Made by a program: the position numbers and the translations under genes. The notes below the pieces were generated by a model. The model ran no database searches, was not told where the DNA came from, and was given only the letters and a program-made list of their open reading frames with translations. Source: Nitrospira sp. (GTDB lineage: Bacteria; Nitrospirota; Nitrospiria; Nitrospirales; Nitrospiraceae). Taken from it: a stretch of 64,000 bases of DNA. How positions within the stretch are numbered: position 1 is the stretch's first letter; every line of letters begins with the position of its first letter. Below, in pieces: positions 54,710 to 64,000 of the stretch. The stretch spans positions 310,001-374,000 of the forward strand of contig JBAOHZ010000009.1 of the NCBI GenBank assembly GCA_037045225.1, written 5' to 3'.

Positions 54710-55906
54710 TCACGCGGCGACACACAGATCGCGCCATCGCGGAAGCTGAGGGAGAAACTGCTCACGTGCCAGATAGTGTTCATCGAGACCGGATACTTCG
54801 GTCGGATTTTCCCCGGAGCGGGTCTGGGCCTCAGCCATAGCATTCGCCACATGCACGGCAGTCACGGCACAGAACCCGGATCCCTTATAGTCGGCAGGAT
54901 GGTGATGATAGGCCACCGCCTCCACAATGCCGTCGCCGAGTCCCCAGATTCCAAGCAGATACGCTCCGACATGGGCATGATCGGCCCCGAACACCTCCCG
55001 CTCGGCTTCCCAATCGGGTATCTGTTTCGTCTGCATCAATTCCAGCACGCGCGCGTAGTCGTCAGGCTTATTCGCCACCAGTACCAACACTCCCACATCG
55101 TGGAGCAAGGCAGCGGTAAACGCTTCGTCCATGACCTGCTGGCTCGCCCCGGCTTCCTTCGCAATCCGGCGCGCGCACGTGCCGACCTGCATCGCGTGCC
55201 GCCACAAGTCATCCAGCGAAAACGACGGCAGCTTCGTCTGATCGAACTGCGCAAACACCTGGCTGGAGAGTACGAGCGACTTGATCGTATCGAAACCCAA
55301 CAGAGCCACCGCCTGCTCGGGATCGGATACGCGGGTACGGAGACCGAAAAAGGCGGAATTTACCAACTGCAAGATCTTCGTGACCATGCCGAGATCTTTG
55401 GCCACGATGCGGGACGCCTTCTTCAGCGAAGCCTGCGGGGCCTGCATTTCCTTCATCAATTCCTGGTAGATCGACGGGAGGCTCGGCAGCGTCTTAATTT
55501 CGTTCGCCAGACTGCGCAGCGCGGGATTGGCCAGCACGTCCCGTAATGCTTCCGCCTTCTCAATCGTCGCTTTCAGCGTGGCGACATCGAATGGCTTTTG
55601 AAGAAACCGATGGGCGACTGAGGCAGAGCGCAGATAATTGGCAGGGCTCTGGTCTCCGGAGAGGATAATGCGGGTCGCCTGCGGACAGACCTTGCGCACC
55701 TCGCCGAGAAATTGCGCGCCGTCCATCCCCGGCATCGTCATATCCGACACCACCACATCGCACGGGGTCTCACGGATGGCGGCCAGTGCGGCCGTGGCGG
55801 AGGGAAAAAACGCCATTGCCCATTCAGCCTGCATCGGAGCCAAGGTCCGTTGCAGATGCTTCAAGATCTCCGGCGCATCGTCCACAAAGACTACACGTCG
55901 CATCAT
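54710..55906 (-). CDS. REC-HDOD domain protein
   Basis: GGAGGAGGGG before ATGATG at 55906/55903 sets the start; the frame further upstream is ignored. The receiver domain (VVFVDDAPEILKHLQRTLAP, phosphoacceptor in CDVVVSDMTMPGMDG, HRFLQKPFD) is followed by an HDOD domain (LPSLPSIYQELMKEMQAPQA, VTKILQLVNSAFFGL, AFTAALLHDVGVLVL). HDOD modules lack strict HD phosphodiesterase residues and act in signalling. No histidine kinase is adjacent. Confidence 0.9.
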   Translation of the reverse strand: MMRRVVFVDDAPEILKHLQRTLAPMQAEWAMAFFPSATAALAAIRETPCDVVVSDMTMPGMDGAQFLGEVRKVCPQATRIILSGDQSPANYLRSASVAHRFLQKPFDVATLKATIEKAEALRDVLANPALRSLANEIKTLPSLPSIYQELMKEMQAPQASLKKASRIVAKDLGMVTKILQLVNSAFFGLRTRVSDPEQAVALLGFDTIKSLVLSSQVFAQFDQTKLPSFSLDDLWRHAMQVGTCARRIAKEAGASQQVMDEAFTAALLHDVGVLVLVANKPDDYARVLELMQTKQIPDWEAEREVFGADHAHVGAYLLGIWGLGDGIVEAVAYHHHPADYKGSGFCAVTAVHVANAMAEAQTRSGENPTEVSGLDEHYLAREQFLPQLPRWRDLCVAA

Positions 55907-56028
55907 CCCCTCCTCCGACAAGATCTTCCTCCTCTCCTCATCGGTCAGCTTCAAGGGAACCTTAACAATTGCAGCAACTCGAGGGCTGATCTGCCCGGTT
56001 CCGCCGCTCCTCCGTGGGCTCAGGCTTC

Positions 56029-56895
56029 CTATGGTTTCGCTAACAGCCCCATGTGTTGCATTTCCAGACAAAATTCAGCATGGCGCTTATTGGATTCAGC
56101 GGCACCGAAACTCATGACCACCAAGGCCTGTTTGGCAGCGTCCCTTGCCTTGTCACAGGCACCGAGATGCGTATAGGCGATACTCACATTGTTCAAGGCG
56201 AACGCATAGGCCGTCGACGGAGAGGATTGTGCGATGAAGCGCTCGTAATGTTCCGCCACTTCCCGCCACCGAGGGTGTGTCAGGCCGGCCAGTGCGCCGG
56301 CAAGATAGAAATCGTACATGGCATTGCCCGCCGCTGACTCAAACGGTCCTTGCGTCATCCCCCTGGCCTGCTTGAGCACCCTGATGCCATCTTCAATCTC
56401 CGCATCGTGGTTTGACCAGTTGCCCGAGGCTATCAAGAGTTTTCCCTTCGCCGCCAGATACCGCGCCGATGTCGGGGCCACCACCAACGCCTGATGAATC
56501 TCTCTCAATGCGCGATCATACGCCTTGTAATACCCTGCATGAATCGCCGTGACGTAATGAAGAAACCCTGCTTGCTTTGATTCCTGGATTGCCTGCGTCA
56601 GGCGTGAAAACTCTTCAGAAATCTGGGAGAGGGCCTCCACCCGGTCAGACAATGATGAATTTTCCAATGAGGCAAGCCGCAGATAGATAAGCTGCCATCG
56701 GGCTTCCAGGTGATCCGGCTGCCGTTCCAGTATTGCCTGTAAGTAGCGCTCGGCCGATGACGTATCTCCGGAGTACCCAGTGGCAGTGAGCTGCTGCATC
56801 GCTTTACGCAACAGCTCCTGCGTCTCCTGTTCGGCAACGCAGACGACAGGGCTCCCCAGCAGCAGGAGCAGTAGAACAACTCGTCGGAGCATCAT
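56029..56895 (-). CDS. Periplasmic TPR-like protein coupled to the CHAT protein
   Basis: The start ATGATG at 56895 overlaps the CHAT gene stop, indicating translational coupling. The 288 residues begin with a signal peptide (RRVVLLLLLLGSPVVCVAEQ). Helical repeats of TPR type follow (SAERYLQAILERQPDHLEAR, YDRALREIHQALVVAPTSAR, YAFALNNVSIAYTHLGACDK). Probably a periplasmic scaffold partner of the membrane-anchored CHAT protein. Confidence 0.75.
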   Translation of the reverse strand: MMLRRVVLLLLLLGSPVVCVAEQETQELLRKAMQQLTATGYSGDTSSAERYLQAILERQPDHLEARWQLIYLRLASLENSSLSDRVEALSQISEEFSRLTQAIQESKQAGFLHYVTAIHAGYYKAYDRALREIHQALVVAPTSARYLAAKGKLLIASGNWSNHDAEIEDGIRVLKQARGMTQGPFESAAGNAMYDFYLAGALAGLTHPRWREVAEHYERFIAQSSPSTAYAFALNNVSIAYTHLGACDKARDAAKQALVVMSFGAAESNKRHAEFCLEMQHMGLLAKP

Positions 56896-59279
56896 CGTGC
56901 CGCTCCCGTGAACACAAACGCGGCCCAATAGAAGGGGTGCCGGTGAGCCCGCGTCTGCAGAAGTGTTCGTTGCGCGTGTTTGAGGGCAGAAATCGCCGGT
57001 ATGTTTCGATGGTAGGCCTTGTGAAACACGCTCATGAACTCCGCCGTCGCCCGATCGTTCACGGCCCAGAGCGGAGCCACGACCGTTTTCGCCCCTGCAA
57101 AGAAGAACGCTCGCTCCAGTCCGAATACATCCCGAGGAACAGCCGGATCGGTCAGCCCTGTCTCGCAACTACTCAACGTGACGAGTTCCACCTCGCTCAT
57201 TGCCACCGTCGCAATGGCATTGGCATTCCAGTTCTGTGCGCGGACGCGATGTCCGTTTTCCGACGACAGCCAGATCGCTGACTCCATCGCACGGGCAGGA
57301 TAAAACGTCCCATGCGCGCCAATGTGAAGAAACGACGGATGTCGTGTCCCTTGAATGGCTTGTACCAACCGGCTTTCCGAGCACTCTTTCCCGACCAGCG
57401 CCGTCACGTGGGCACCATACAATTGCCTGAGCAAGTCCCCTGTCTCCTGCTGAAAAGGCAGGCGAGCACCGGAGATGTCCGGATCCACACAGGCAATGCC
57501 ATACTGTACCGGCCTCGCCTTGAGCGTATGAAGCGCCGTGGCATACCGCAGCGAGGGAACCCGATAGATCTCGTATGATTCAGCGACAAAATGCCCGCCA
57601 TCCATGAGCGCCTCCAACGGGATGCGGGAGAGGAGCCCGTCAGGGCTATAGACCAACGTCTTGATCGTGTTGGGAATCACTTTTACGATCGGTTGAAGCA
57701 GATGCGCAAACAGCCATTGAGCCGGCTCGCGATACAGGTCGTTGTGAGGGTTCGTAAGCGTGAGGCGAAGCTGCTGGATCATTCGCCGGCATTCCTCCCC
57801 GTCAGCGAGCAACGGAATATGGCGAATTCCTGCCTTGCTCAACACAAACGCCGACACCTCCTCGTGACTGAACAAGAAAGATATCAGGGCCGTGTCGGTC
57901 GGTATTCCACGTTGAATCTCTCCGATGTGTTCTGCGGACAGGCTCCCCATGGCCACCAGTTCCTTGAGTTGAAGCGTCACCTGCAATTGTCGCCGCTCAT
58001 GATCATGCCTCCGACGCATCTCGGTGTAATCACGAGCTCGGTCTGCTCCCGCCATCGGCAATAAATCATCCCCCGGACGTTCCCAGAATTCGATACCTTC
58101 TTTGGCCTGCCGTCGCTCCATCGCCGTCCACTCTTCCTGCCTCTGTTTATAGGACGGATCCTCGAAGATATCCTGGAGCGTCCGCGCCTTATTCGATTCT
58201 AACAACGCCAGCGAAGCCGCAAGGCTTCCGGTTCGCACAGAGTACCTGACAAAATCATTGATGAACTCCGCGTGCTCCGTATCCAGTCTCGCTTTGGCGT
58301 CCTCTCCCGGCTCATTCGCTCGCGTCAACTCATAGTTCGCATACGCGGAATGATAGTACCGCCCGGCCTCCTCGGTATTCTTCAGCGCTGCATAGGAGTA
58401 GGCCAGCCTGCGGAGGACACCCGTATAACGATCGGTGGGTTTTTCCGACGGCGTGAAGAATGTTTGGGCACGCTGCAAGACCGCAATGGCCTGTTCGTGC
58501 CGATCGGCGCGGGCCAGATCGGTCGCATACCCGTTGGCGGCCTCGGATTTTGTCCACTGATGGGTAGGCTCGTTTCCGAGCCGTTGGCTTTCCTCCCAGG
58601 CCTCCGCATACAACTTTGTGGCGCCCTCATGATCGCCCAGGTGGGTCAGGCTACCGGCAAGGGATGGAAGCGCACGGACATAGTCTTCTCGATAGCGGCT
58701 GGCTTGAAGATGTTCCCGCGCACGAAGAAGCCACATCACCGACACACCGGGGTCCCGGTCGTGCAACATTCTCGCAAACAGCAGTTCGACCACTCCCATT
58801 TCTTCAGGACTTTTCATCTGCTCTGCCACCTTGTACGCAAGTAAGGCGGTCAACAGTGCTTCATCGAGATTCTTTGCGCGATGGGCGACATCGGCCATGA
58901 TGGTCAATGCGATCCCGATCCCCATGAGATTCGCATGTCGATAGCTGATCGCGAGGACTTGCTGGTAGGTACGATAGGCTTCTCGATATTCTCCGCGCGA
59001 AATTTGCGGGCGGCCCACCGCATGGTCTAACTGAATGGCATGCGCGATATTGTCTTCCGCAGGCACGACGGAAACGCCGTCTATATAGTGAAGAATATTG
59101 GCCTTGAACGCGTCATCCAGCTCAAGGGAGGCAGGTTGGTCCACCACCACCGGTCCCGGGCCGGCTGAAACGATCGGTCTGGATTGAACCTCACTCGTCA
59201 CCCGTGATTCTTGGACGTAATAGATGCCCAGTGCGATCAACACGAACAGCAACAACAGACTTCTCGTCTGACGAGTCAT
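56892..59279 (-). CDS. Membrane-anchored TPR-CHAT protease
   Basis: The 795 residues start with one hydrophobic segment (SLLLLFVLIALGIYYV). TPR repeats cover ~85-400 (YREAYRTYQQVLAISYRHAN, HEQAIAVLQRAQTFFTPSEK, NTEEAGRYYHSAYANYELTR), then a coiled region, then a caspase-like CHAT domain with the catalytic pair H656 (FLHIGAHGTFY) and C705 (VTLSSCETGL). The dyad is intact, so protease activity is expected. Bacterial TPR-CHAT proteins can act as proteases in programmed death or immunity, but most are unassigned. The TPR gene downstream is coupled. Confidence 0.88.
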   Translation of the reverse strand: MTRQTRSLLLLFVLIALGIYYVQESRVTSEVQSRPIVSAGPGPVVVDQPASLELDDAFKANILHYIDGVSVVPAEDNIAHAIQLDHAVGRPQISRGEYREAYRTYQQVLAISYRHANLMGIGIALTIMADVAHRAKNLDEALLTALLAYKVAEQMKSPEEMGVVELLFARMLHDRDPGVSVMWLLRAREHLQASRYREDYVRALPSLAGSLTHLGDHEGATKLYAEAWEESQRLGNEPTHQWTKSEAANGYATDLARADRHEQAIAVLQRAQTFFTPSEKPTDRYTGVLRRLAYSYAALKNTEEAGRYYHSAYANYELTRANEPGEDAKARLDTEHAEFINDFVRYSVRTGSLAASLALLESNKARTLQDIFEDPSYKQRQEEWTAMERRQAKEGIEFWERPGDDLLPMAGADRARDYTEMRRRHDHERRQLQVTLQLKELVAMGSLSAEHIGEIQRGIPTDTALISFLFSHEEVSAFVLSKAGIRHIPLLADGEECRRMIQQLRLTLTNPHNDLYREPAQWLFAHLLQPIVKVIPNTIKTLVYSPDGLLSRIPLEALMDGGHFVAESYEIYRVPSLRYATALHTLKARPVQYGIACVDPDISGARLPFQQETGDLLRQLYGAHVTALVGKECSESRLVQAIQGTRHPSFLHIGAHGTFYPARAMESAIWLSSENGHRVRAQNWNANAIATVAMSEVELVTLSSCETGLTDPAVPRDVFGLERAFFFAGAKTVVAPLWAVNDRATAEFMSVFHKAYHRNIPAISALKHAQRTLLQTRAHRHPFYWAAFVFTGAAR

Positions 59280-59588
59280 AACCGCATGTCCTACGAGTGA
59301 ATTCCAAACGCCCTGCGCAGTCGACGTGGCGCACGCGCTAAATGAGCCTATTCGTCAATCGACTGGAGTGATGATACAGACTAGCTGCATGCCTCAATAA
59401 TAAAGCCAACACGGCAGTACTCCAACGCATTCCTCCTTCTCTGCCATGAGGGCTTTAGAAGAAACACGCAACGCGAGGCATGTGAGGGACCGAGCGCAGG
59501 AAGACTGAGGAGAGAAGAACGTGCACTGCAGGCGTGGTCAGGAACGGCGAAGGGAGCAGGCTGTCGTGGAAATCACACAGCAAAACTG
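59280..59588. other. Intergenic region between CHAT and gspG genes
   Basis: No gene is supported. It should contain the CHAT operon promoter at its left and the 3' end of gspG at its right. Confidence 0.45.
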
Positions 59589-60059
59589 TCAGTTACGGTC
59601 GAGGTCCCAACTCACGATGTCGGCGTTTTTCCCTTCGCCTCCCGGGACCCCGTCGGCCCCGAAGGAGATGATTTCGAACTCGCCACCCTGCGTGGAAGGA
59701 GTGGTGTACTTGTAGGGACCGTTCCAGGGATCGACCGGCACTTTGGGAAGATACCCGCCGGCTTTCCAATTGGGGGCGGCAGGACCTGTGACCGGTCGCT
59801 CAACGAGGGCCTTCAAGCCCTGTTCGGTCGTGGGAATGTTGCCGTTATCGAGTTTATAGAGTTGCAGCGCGCTTTCGATATTCGAAATTTGGGCCTTGGC
59901 CGCGGCCCGTTTGGCATCTTCCGTGCGCCCCATCACCCGCGGAATGAGCAGCGTAGCCAGAATCGCGAGGATCACCACGACGATCATGACCTCGATGAAC
60001 GAGAATCCCTCGCACGATTTCAGTCGAGGGAGTGGAGTGCTACGAGAATCGGGCATCAT
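59589..60059 (-). CDS. gspG: Type II secretion major pseudopilin GspG-like
   Basis: ATG 60059 (second ATG 60056) gives about 156 residues. The prepilin site is G before FSFIEVMIVVVILAILATLL, with Glu at +5 and a hydrophobic helix. The C-terminal half has the GspG landmarks: NGNIPTTEQGLKALVERP, GYLPKVPVDPWNGPYKYT and FGADGVPGGEGKNADIVSWD with the calcium-site aspartates. Phe at +1 and Ser at +2 are usual variants. No other T2SS genes are adjacent apart from a pseudopilin-like gene at 63.5 kb. Confidence 0.88.
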   Translation of the reverse strand: MMPDSRSTPLPRLKSCEGFSFIEVMIVVVILAILATLLIPRVMGRTEDAKRAAAKAQISNIESALQLYKLDNGNIPTTEQGLKALVERPVTGPAAPNWKAGGYLPKVPVDPWNGPYKYTTPSTQGGEFEIISFGADGVPGGEGKNADIVSWDLDRN

Positions 60060-60289
60060 CCCGTGACGACGGTAGCTTGAACTGGTCGGATCATGATGCC
60101 ATTTCATATACACGCGGCTCCTTCTCTCGAGAGAACCTGAGGAGCTTGTACTCCTCACGCTTAATAACGATCAGGAATTGTAACAGGAACCCGTTCCTCG
60201 CTGTAGCCCAATTTCTGCCGACCATTCCATCGCGCATCGACAGTAAGCTCTTTCCCGAAAACGTCAGAACACCCGTCTCTTCCCTGCTG

Positions 60290-62074
60290 TCAGGGCCGCG
60301 CAACCTGAAAGAGCATCACGCCGGGCTTCAACTGCGCGCGGGGAAGCACGCTCTGGTGCATACGAAAGGTCGGCAACGATGACACCGGCGTAATGGCCTG
60401 GACTTGCATGCCGGCAGCTCGACATCCGTCTGCGACCGTCGCAGGGCCCACAATGAACGCAACGGCACCGGGCATGAGCCGCCGAGCAAGCTGCTGCATC
60501 CGTGCAGCCACTGCATCCGGTTTGTCATAGTGACTGAACGGCGTCCACTCGTAGGCGAGATCGTATGGCCCGTTGTTGAGATCGCCCCTCTCATTGGCGC
60601 GAACGCGCATGCGTACACGGGAGAGCCAATCCAGTCGTTGTGCGCGGGCCCACAGGTTCCATAACATCTGCGCCTGCCGCTGCGCGAAAGCCGGGTGGTC
60701 GTAGAGCACGGTGCAGGCGCGGGGGCAGTCGTTGGCGATACAGGTGGTGATTGCCGCGTCGAAGCCGCTGATCAACTGTTGCCCTGCCCGCCCGACCTGC
60801 GCGGCCAACGGGCGATCCTGCTCGATGAGGTCCTGCAGATAGTCCGCCACAAACGGCTGCGTCGGTAACTCACCGATCTCACGTTCATCGTCCGGATAGA
60901 GCAGGACTGCACCAAACGCCTCTTCCGGACTCACCACCGGCGCAGCCCCTCCGAACACAGCGGTCCAATCGATGCCGGGCTGCGCAGCGCCGACCAGAGG
61001 CGGACCGGTGACAGCCCCCCAGCTGCGGCCCAACGGAAGCACCCGGCGGGTGCCTCGATCCACCAACAGGAGCTGCTCCTGCTCAACGGCCACTCCGCGC
61101 TCGCAGGGTGCCATGCCCCGCCGGTCGAACGGTTGATAGGATAATCCGGCCGGATCATCCCAACAGGTGGCTTTCAAGATCCGTGGTCCTTGAATCGTCA
61201 CGCAGAGCTTTCGTGCCGCCTCGGCATGCCGTCTGGGCGCATCCGATACCGGAAGCCAGGTCACCATGTGCGACCGGGGAGGATCCATGAACAAAGGAAA
61301 GGGATCACCTCCACCCGGGATCTGCGGGGAGAAAAAGTTACTGAACAACCGGTAGGCCGCATCCGACGGATACGTAGGGATGCCTCGATACCGCAGCGCG
61401 CGTGGCGCGGGTTTTGTCCGGTTCTGGTCGTCATACAGCCCGCGGATTAACTCAAACAGCGCCGAGCCTGTGCCGGGCAGCAACGAGAGAAAGAGCTCCA
61501 CCACCGGGAGAAAGTCGATCTCCTCCCAATGCATGGCTCCCATACAGGCCATGAATTGTTTGGTGTCGAACGTCCCGTCCGGTAGGACATAGATCGCATC
61601 CTTTCGATGCCGGATCGTGGCGACCCCCTTCGCCCCGATGGTCATGTCCTGATCGTTGTAAAAAAACCGGACTTCCTCCAACGGAACCTGCATCGCTTGC
61701 GCCGCCATACCACGAAGATCATCCGCCCTGAGTCGCTGCCAACCCGGCTTGCGCGACAAATCCAGGGTCATGACATTCACCAGGCCGCTGGGAGTCAGTC
61801 CCACCCAAGCCCCCCAGTCGAGATGCACCCTGGCCCGCAGGAGGCGCAGTGTCCCGTCGATGGTCCCCCATTCACATTCATGCAAGGGATGGCCATCAGG
61901 GTCGGTCGCGCAGATGCGGCGACCATGGCTTCCATAGACGACGAGATGACCGGTTGGTTGCTGCGAGACGGATCCTGCCACACACAGCAGGTGCGGCAGG
62001 TCCGTCAAATTGGAAGGAAAGGTGAGCGTACCCGGACGTCGGAGAATCTCGTGTACCAAGGAATCAGGCGGCAT
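60290..62074 (-). CDS. Large hypothetical protein (594 residues)
   Basis: Starts at ATG 62074, directly at the proA stop (no spacer), so it is probably translated from the proA transcript. Soluble with no signal peptide. The N-terminal half is beta-rich (TGHLVVYGSHGRRICATDPD, RVHLDWGAWVGLTPSG). The C-terminal ~130 residues resemble the second half of a class I methyltransferase (PYDLAYEWTPFSHYDKPDAV, ARRLMPGAVAFIVGPATVAD), but no glycine-rich SAM motif is evident. No family recognised. Confidence 0.65.
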   Translation of the reverse strand: MPPDSLVHEILRRPGTLTFPSNLTDLPHLLCVAGSVSQQPTGHLVVYGSHGRRICATDPDGHPLHECEWGTIDGTLRLLRARVHLDWGAWVGLTPSGLVNVMTLDLSRKPGWQRLRADDLRGMAAQAMQVPLEEVRFFYNDQDMTIGAKGVATIRHRKDAIYVLPDGTFDTKQFMACMGAMHWEEIDFLPVVELFLSLLPGTGSALFELIRGLYDDQNRTKPAPRALRYRGIPTYPSDAAYRLFSNFFSPQIPGGGDPFPLFMDPPRSHMVTWLPVSDAPRRHAEAARKLCVTIQGPRILKATCWDDPAGLSYQPFDRRGMAPCERGVAVEQEQLLLVDRGTRRVLPLGRSWGAVTGPPLVGAAQPGIDWTAVFGGAAPVVSPEEAFGAVLLYPDDEREIGELPTQPFVADYLQDLIEQDRPLAAQVGRAGQQLISGFDAAITTCIANDCPRACTVLYDHPAFAQRQAQMLWNLWARAQRLDWLSRVRMRVRANERGDLNNGPYDLAYEWTPFSHYDKPDAVAARMQQLARRLMPGAVAFIVGPATVADGCRAAGMQVQAITPVSSLPTFRMHQSVLPRAQLKPGVMLFQVARP

Positions 62075-63388
62075 TTACTCGCGGATCTGACCGCTCCCGA
62101 GCACCACAAATTTTGAACAGGTCAATTCTTCAAGTCCCATCGGCCCTCGAGCATGGAGCCGCGACGTGCTGATGCCGATTTCCGCCCCCAGGCCGAACTG
62201 GTAGCCGTCATTCAGCCTCGTCGAGGCATTCACGAGGACTGCACCGGCATCCACCTCGCGCAGAAACCGCATGGCGCGGGCGTAGTCATTCGTCACGATC
62301 GCCTCCGTGTGCTGGGATCCGTAGGTGGCGATGTGCTCCAAGGCTTCATCCATCGTCTTGACCACTTTGATCGCCAGGACCAGATCCAGAAACTCCCGAC
62401 CGAAATCGTCCTCAGCGGCCGGCGTCACTTCAGGACAAAGCTGAGCGGTCTTCGGACAACCACGAAGTTCCACCTTCGCCGCTTTGAGCTTCTCCACCAG
62501 CGCCGGCAGCCAGGTACGCGCAATGCTGTGGTGGACCAACAGAGTCTCCATGGCGTTGCACGTCGAGGGCCGTTGCACTTTTGCATTCAGACAGATCCGC
62601 TCGGCGACCTGGGGATCGGCATCCACATCCACATAGGTGTGACAGACTCCCTTGTCGTGCTTGAGCACGGGGATCGTCGCATGCTCGGCGATCGTCCGCA
62701 TGAGCGATTCCCCGCCCCTGGGAATGATGAGGTCGATGTACCGGTCCTGCTTGAGCAACAACTGAACGATCTCACGCTCGGCGCGCTCGACAAATGTGAT
62801 CGCACCCGCCGGCACACCGGCCTTTTCCGCCGACTCACTCAACACCTTAGCGATAGCCACGTTTGAATGCAGGGCCTCGGATCCTCCTCGCAAGATGCAG
62901 ACGTTCCCGGACTTGAGGCACAAGGCCGCCGAATCCGCCGTGACGTTCGGACGCGCTTCGTAAATGATCCCAATCACGCCGATCGGTACACGCATGCGGC
63001 CCACCTGCATCCCGTTCGGCCGCGTCCACATCTTGGGGGTCTCGCCAAGCGGATCCGGCAATCGCGCAACATCACGGATCCCTGCGGCCATCTCTCGAAT
63101 GCGCTCCGTCGTCAGCCGCAATCGATCCCCCATCGCTTTTCGCTCGGGCGTGGCATCGAATTGCTCGAGATCCTTCTCGTTCTCGGCCAACAGCTCCGCC
63201 TCATGCTCTTCGAGCCCATCGGCCATGGCCTCCAAGGCCTGATTTTTAATCGCCGTCGAAAGGGTGGAGAGCCGGCCGGCCGCCCCCTTGGCCTTTTTGA
63301 CCAGGGTCGCGACATACTCTTCCGGAGTGAGTACTTCAACTGGAGCATCCAGCTCCGGAACCGGGGATTCGGTGAGATCTTGTTCCAT
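62075..63388 (-). CDS. proA: Gamma-glutamyl phosphate reductase (glutamate-5-semialdehyde dehydrogenase)
   Basis: The 437 residues cover the whole family: GVIGIIYEARPNVTADSAAL near 138-157, NVCILRGGSEALHSN, the catalytic Cys in VQRPSTCNAMETLLVHH, and the C-terminal GLGAEIGISTSRLHARGPMG. NADPH-dependent reduction of glutamyl-5-phosphate in proline synthesis, cytoplasmic. The ~20-residue N-terminal extension (MEQDLTESPVPELDAP) is longer than usual. proB is not adjacent in the window; the following gene begins one base after its stop. Confidence 0.95.
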   Translation of the reverse strand: MEQDLTESPVPELDAPVEVLTPEEYVATLVKKAKGAAGRLSTLSTAIKNQALEAMADGLEEHEAELLAENEKDLEQFDATPERKAMGDRLRLTTERIREMAAGIRDVARLPDPLGETPKMWTRPNGMQVGRMRVPIGVIGIIYEARPNVTADSAALCLKSGNVCILRGGSEALHSNVAIAKVLSESAEKAGVPAGAITFVERAEREIVQLLLKQDRYIDLIIPRGGESLMRTIAEHATIPVLKHDKGVCHTYVDVDADPQVAERICLNAKVQRPSTCNAMETLLVHHSIARTWLPALVEKLKAAKVELRGCPKTAQLCPEVTPAAEDDFGREFLDLVLAIKVVKTMDEALEHIATYGSQHTEAIVTNDYARAMRFLREVDAGAVLVNASTRLNDGYQFGLGAEIGISTSRLHARGPMGLEELTCSKFVVLGSGQIRE

Positions 63389-63513
63389 GTCGTGGATTCC
63401 TGCTGCTGGCGGTACCTGAGACCTACTGCCTCAGCCTCTCCGCCTATTCAAGATGGTGAACGGAAACGCGACGATTTATAGCCAGACAGGATACTGTGGG
63501 ATTCTGAGTCGGG

Positions 63514-64000
63514 TCAAGGGTTGCGCGCGGGACCCGGTGTCGGCGGCACGCCTGGAGTAGAACCGGGCGCGCCGGGTTGCATCGGCATCATCCCGGGAGT
63601 CAGGCCCATCATCGGCGGCATCAACATCGACTGCGAGGAAGGATTGGGATGTTGAAACATCCAGTCGTGATACGTCTTTCGGCCTTCGAAGTGGCGAACC
63701 GCGAGGGGAAAGTCCCGTTCCTTGATCGGTTTGGCCTTGCTTTTGCTCCGGACCCCCATAATCCCGCCGGTCGGCGCACGCAGGTATTCCCAGTCTCCGC
63801 CCGTCATCGGATCCTGATAGGCCTTTCGTAAATACGGCTTGTAGGCACGGGTCAGTTCGGCTAACGACTGGGGATACATTTCATTGGGCATCACCCGCCC
63901 AACCTGCATGGTGGCTGAATAGAGCGCCAGGGCGTTTTGAATTTCGATCCCCTTGGCTATGAGATCGGCTTCTTTTTCCCGTTGTACCATCACGGTCCAT
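63514..64000 (-). CDS. Pseudopilin-like protein, 5' end outside window
   Basis: The frame is open through the window edge (WTVMVQREKEADLIAKGIEI continuing leftwards), so the N-terminal prepilin helix is missing. The visible part has the pseudopilin pattern YPQSLAELTRAYKPYLRKAY, QDPMTGGDWEYLRAPTGGIM and a Pro/Met-rich tail (MPPMMGLTPGMMPMQPGAPG). It may belong with gspG in a pilus or secretion system. Confidence 0.65.
   Translation of the reverse strand, partial: WTVMVQREKEADLIAKGIEIQNALALYSATMQVGRVMPNEMYPQSLAELTRAYKPYLRKAYQDPMTGGDWEYLRAPTGGIMGVRSKSKAKPIKERDFPLAVRHFEGRKTYHDWMFQHPNPSSQSMLMPPMMGLTPGMMPMQPGAPGSTPGVPPTPGPARNP

Overview
The window is a bacterial chromosome segment of fairly high GC. 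The gene mix suggests a chemolithotrophic Nitrospira-type bacterium: siroheme and c-type cytochrome biogenesis, Rieske and [2Fe-2S] ferredoxins, paired B12-binding-type radical SAM proteins, a cytochrome P460-like protein and a large stock of dispersed repeats. This assignment comes from my knowledge of family distributions, not from a marker gene, because no rRNA or tRNA was seen.

Left part (1-15 kb): mostly housekeeping and redox genes. They are precorrin-2 dehydrogenase (cut by the window), a CcmI-type domain protein, an HNH nuclease, a Rieske protein, a GGCT-like protein, a [2Fe-2S] ferredoxin, MoaB, a CBS protein, a zinc alcohol dehydrogenase, PhzF and three radical SAM proteins. Two of the radical SAM proteins are large tandem paralogues, and a 5' remnant of a third paralogue survives at 14.6 kb. 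About nine copies of a palindromic ~125 bp repeat (family A here) sit between these genes, two of them ending within a few bases of a stop codon. Two toxin-antitoxin pairs follow at 13.9-14.4 kb and 15.1-15.7 kb.

Middle part (15.7-50 kb): an accessory region built differently. A ~360 bp element (family B here) recurs ten times, always in the same orientation. Its ends are inverted repeats of the form GGTCAGGTCTTG / CAAGACCTGACC. The last third of each better-preserved copy is a decayed copy of the 3' end of the higA antitoxin gene found at 15.4-15.7 kb, and that intact higBA operon runs directly into the same right end. Between the elements lie unrelated single genes or small operons: a papain-like protease with a chagasin-like inhibitor, a short UvrA paralogue, a VOC protein, a hydrolase, threonine ammonia-lyase, a P460-like cytochrome, an outer-membrane protein with a solute-binding lipoprotein, pyruvate oxidase, an amidohydrolase and a formaldehyde dehydrogenase/FdhF-like/FdhD cluster. 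Truncated genes and IS3 and IS110 remnants lie at or close to several element ends. One intact IS3-family insertion sequence is present at 16.2-17.4 kb.

Right part (50-64 kb): repeat-free and ordinary again. It has an AraC regulator divergent from an alpha/beta hydrolase (a broken relic of the hydrolase lies 3 kb upstream), thiopurine methyltransferase, a secreted clan GH-A-like protein, a REC-HDOD protein, a translationally coupled CHAT protease and TPR protein, GspG, a 594-residue unknown adjoining proA, and a pseudopilin-like gene cut by the window end.

The most unusual features are the co-oriented family B array with its antitoxin-derived body, and the coupled papain-like protease and I42-type inhibitor.
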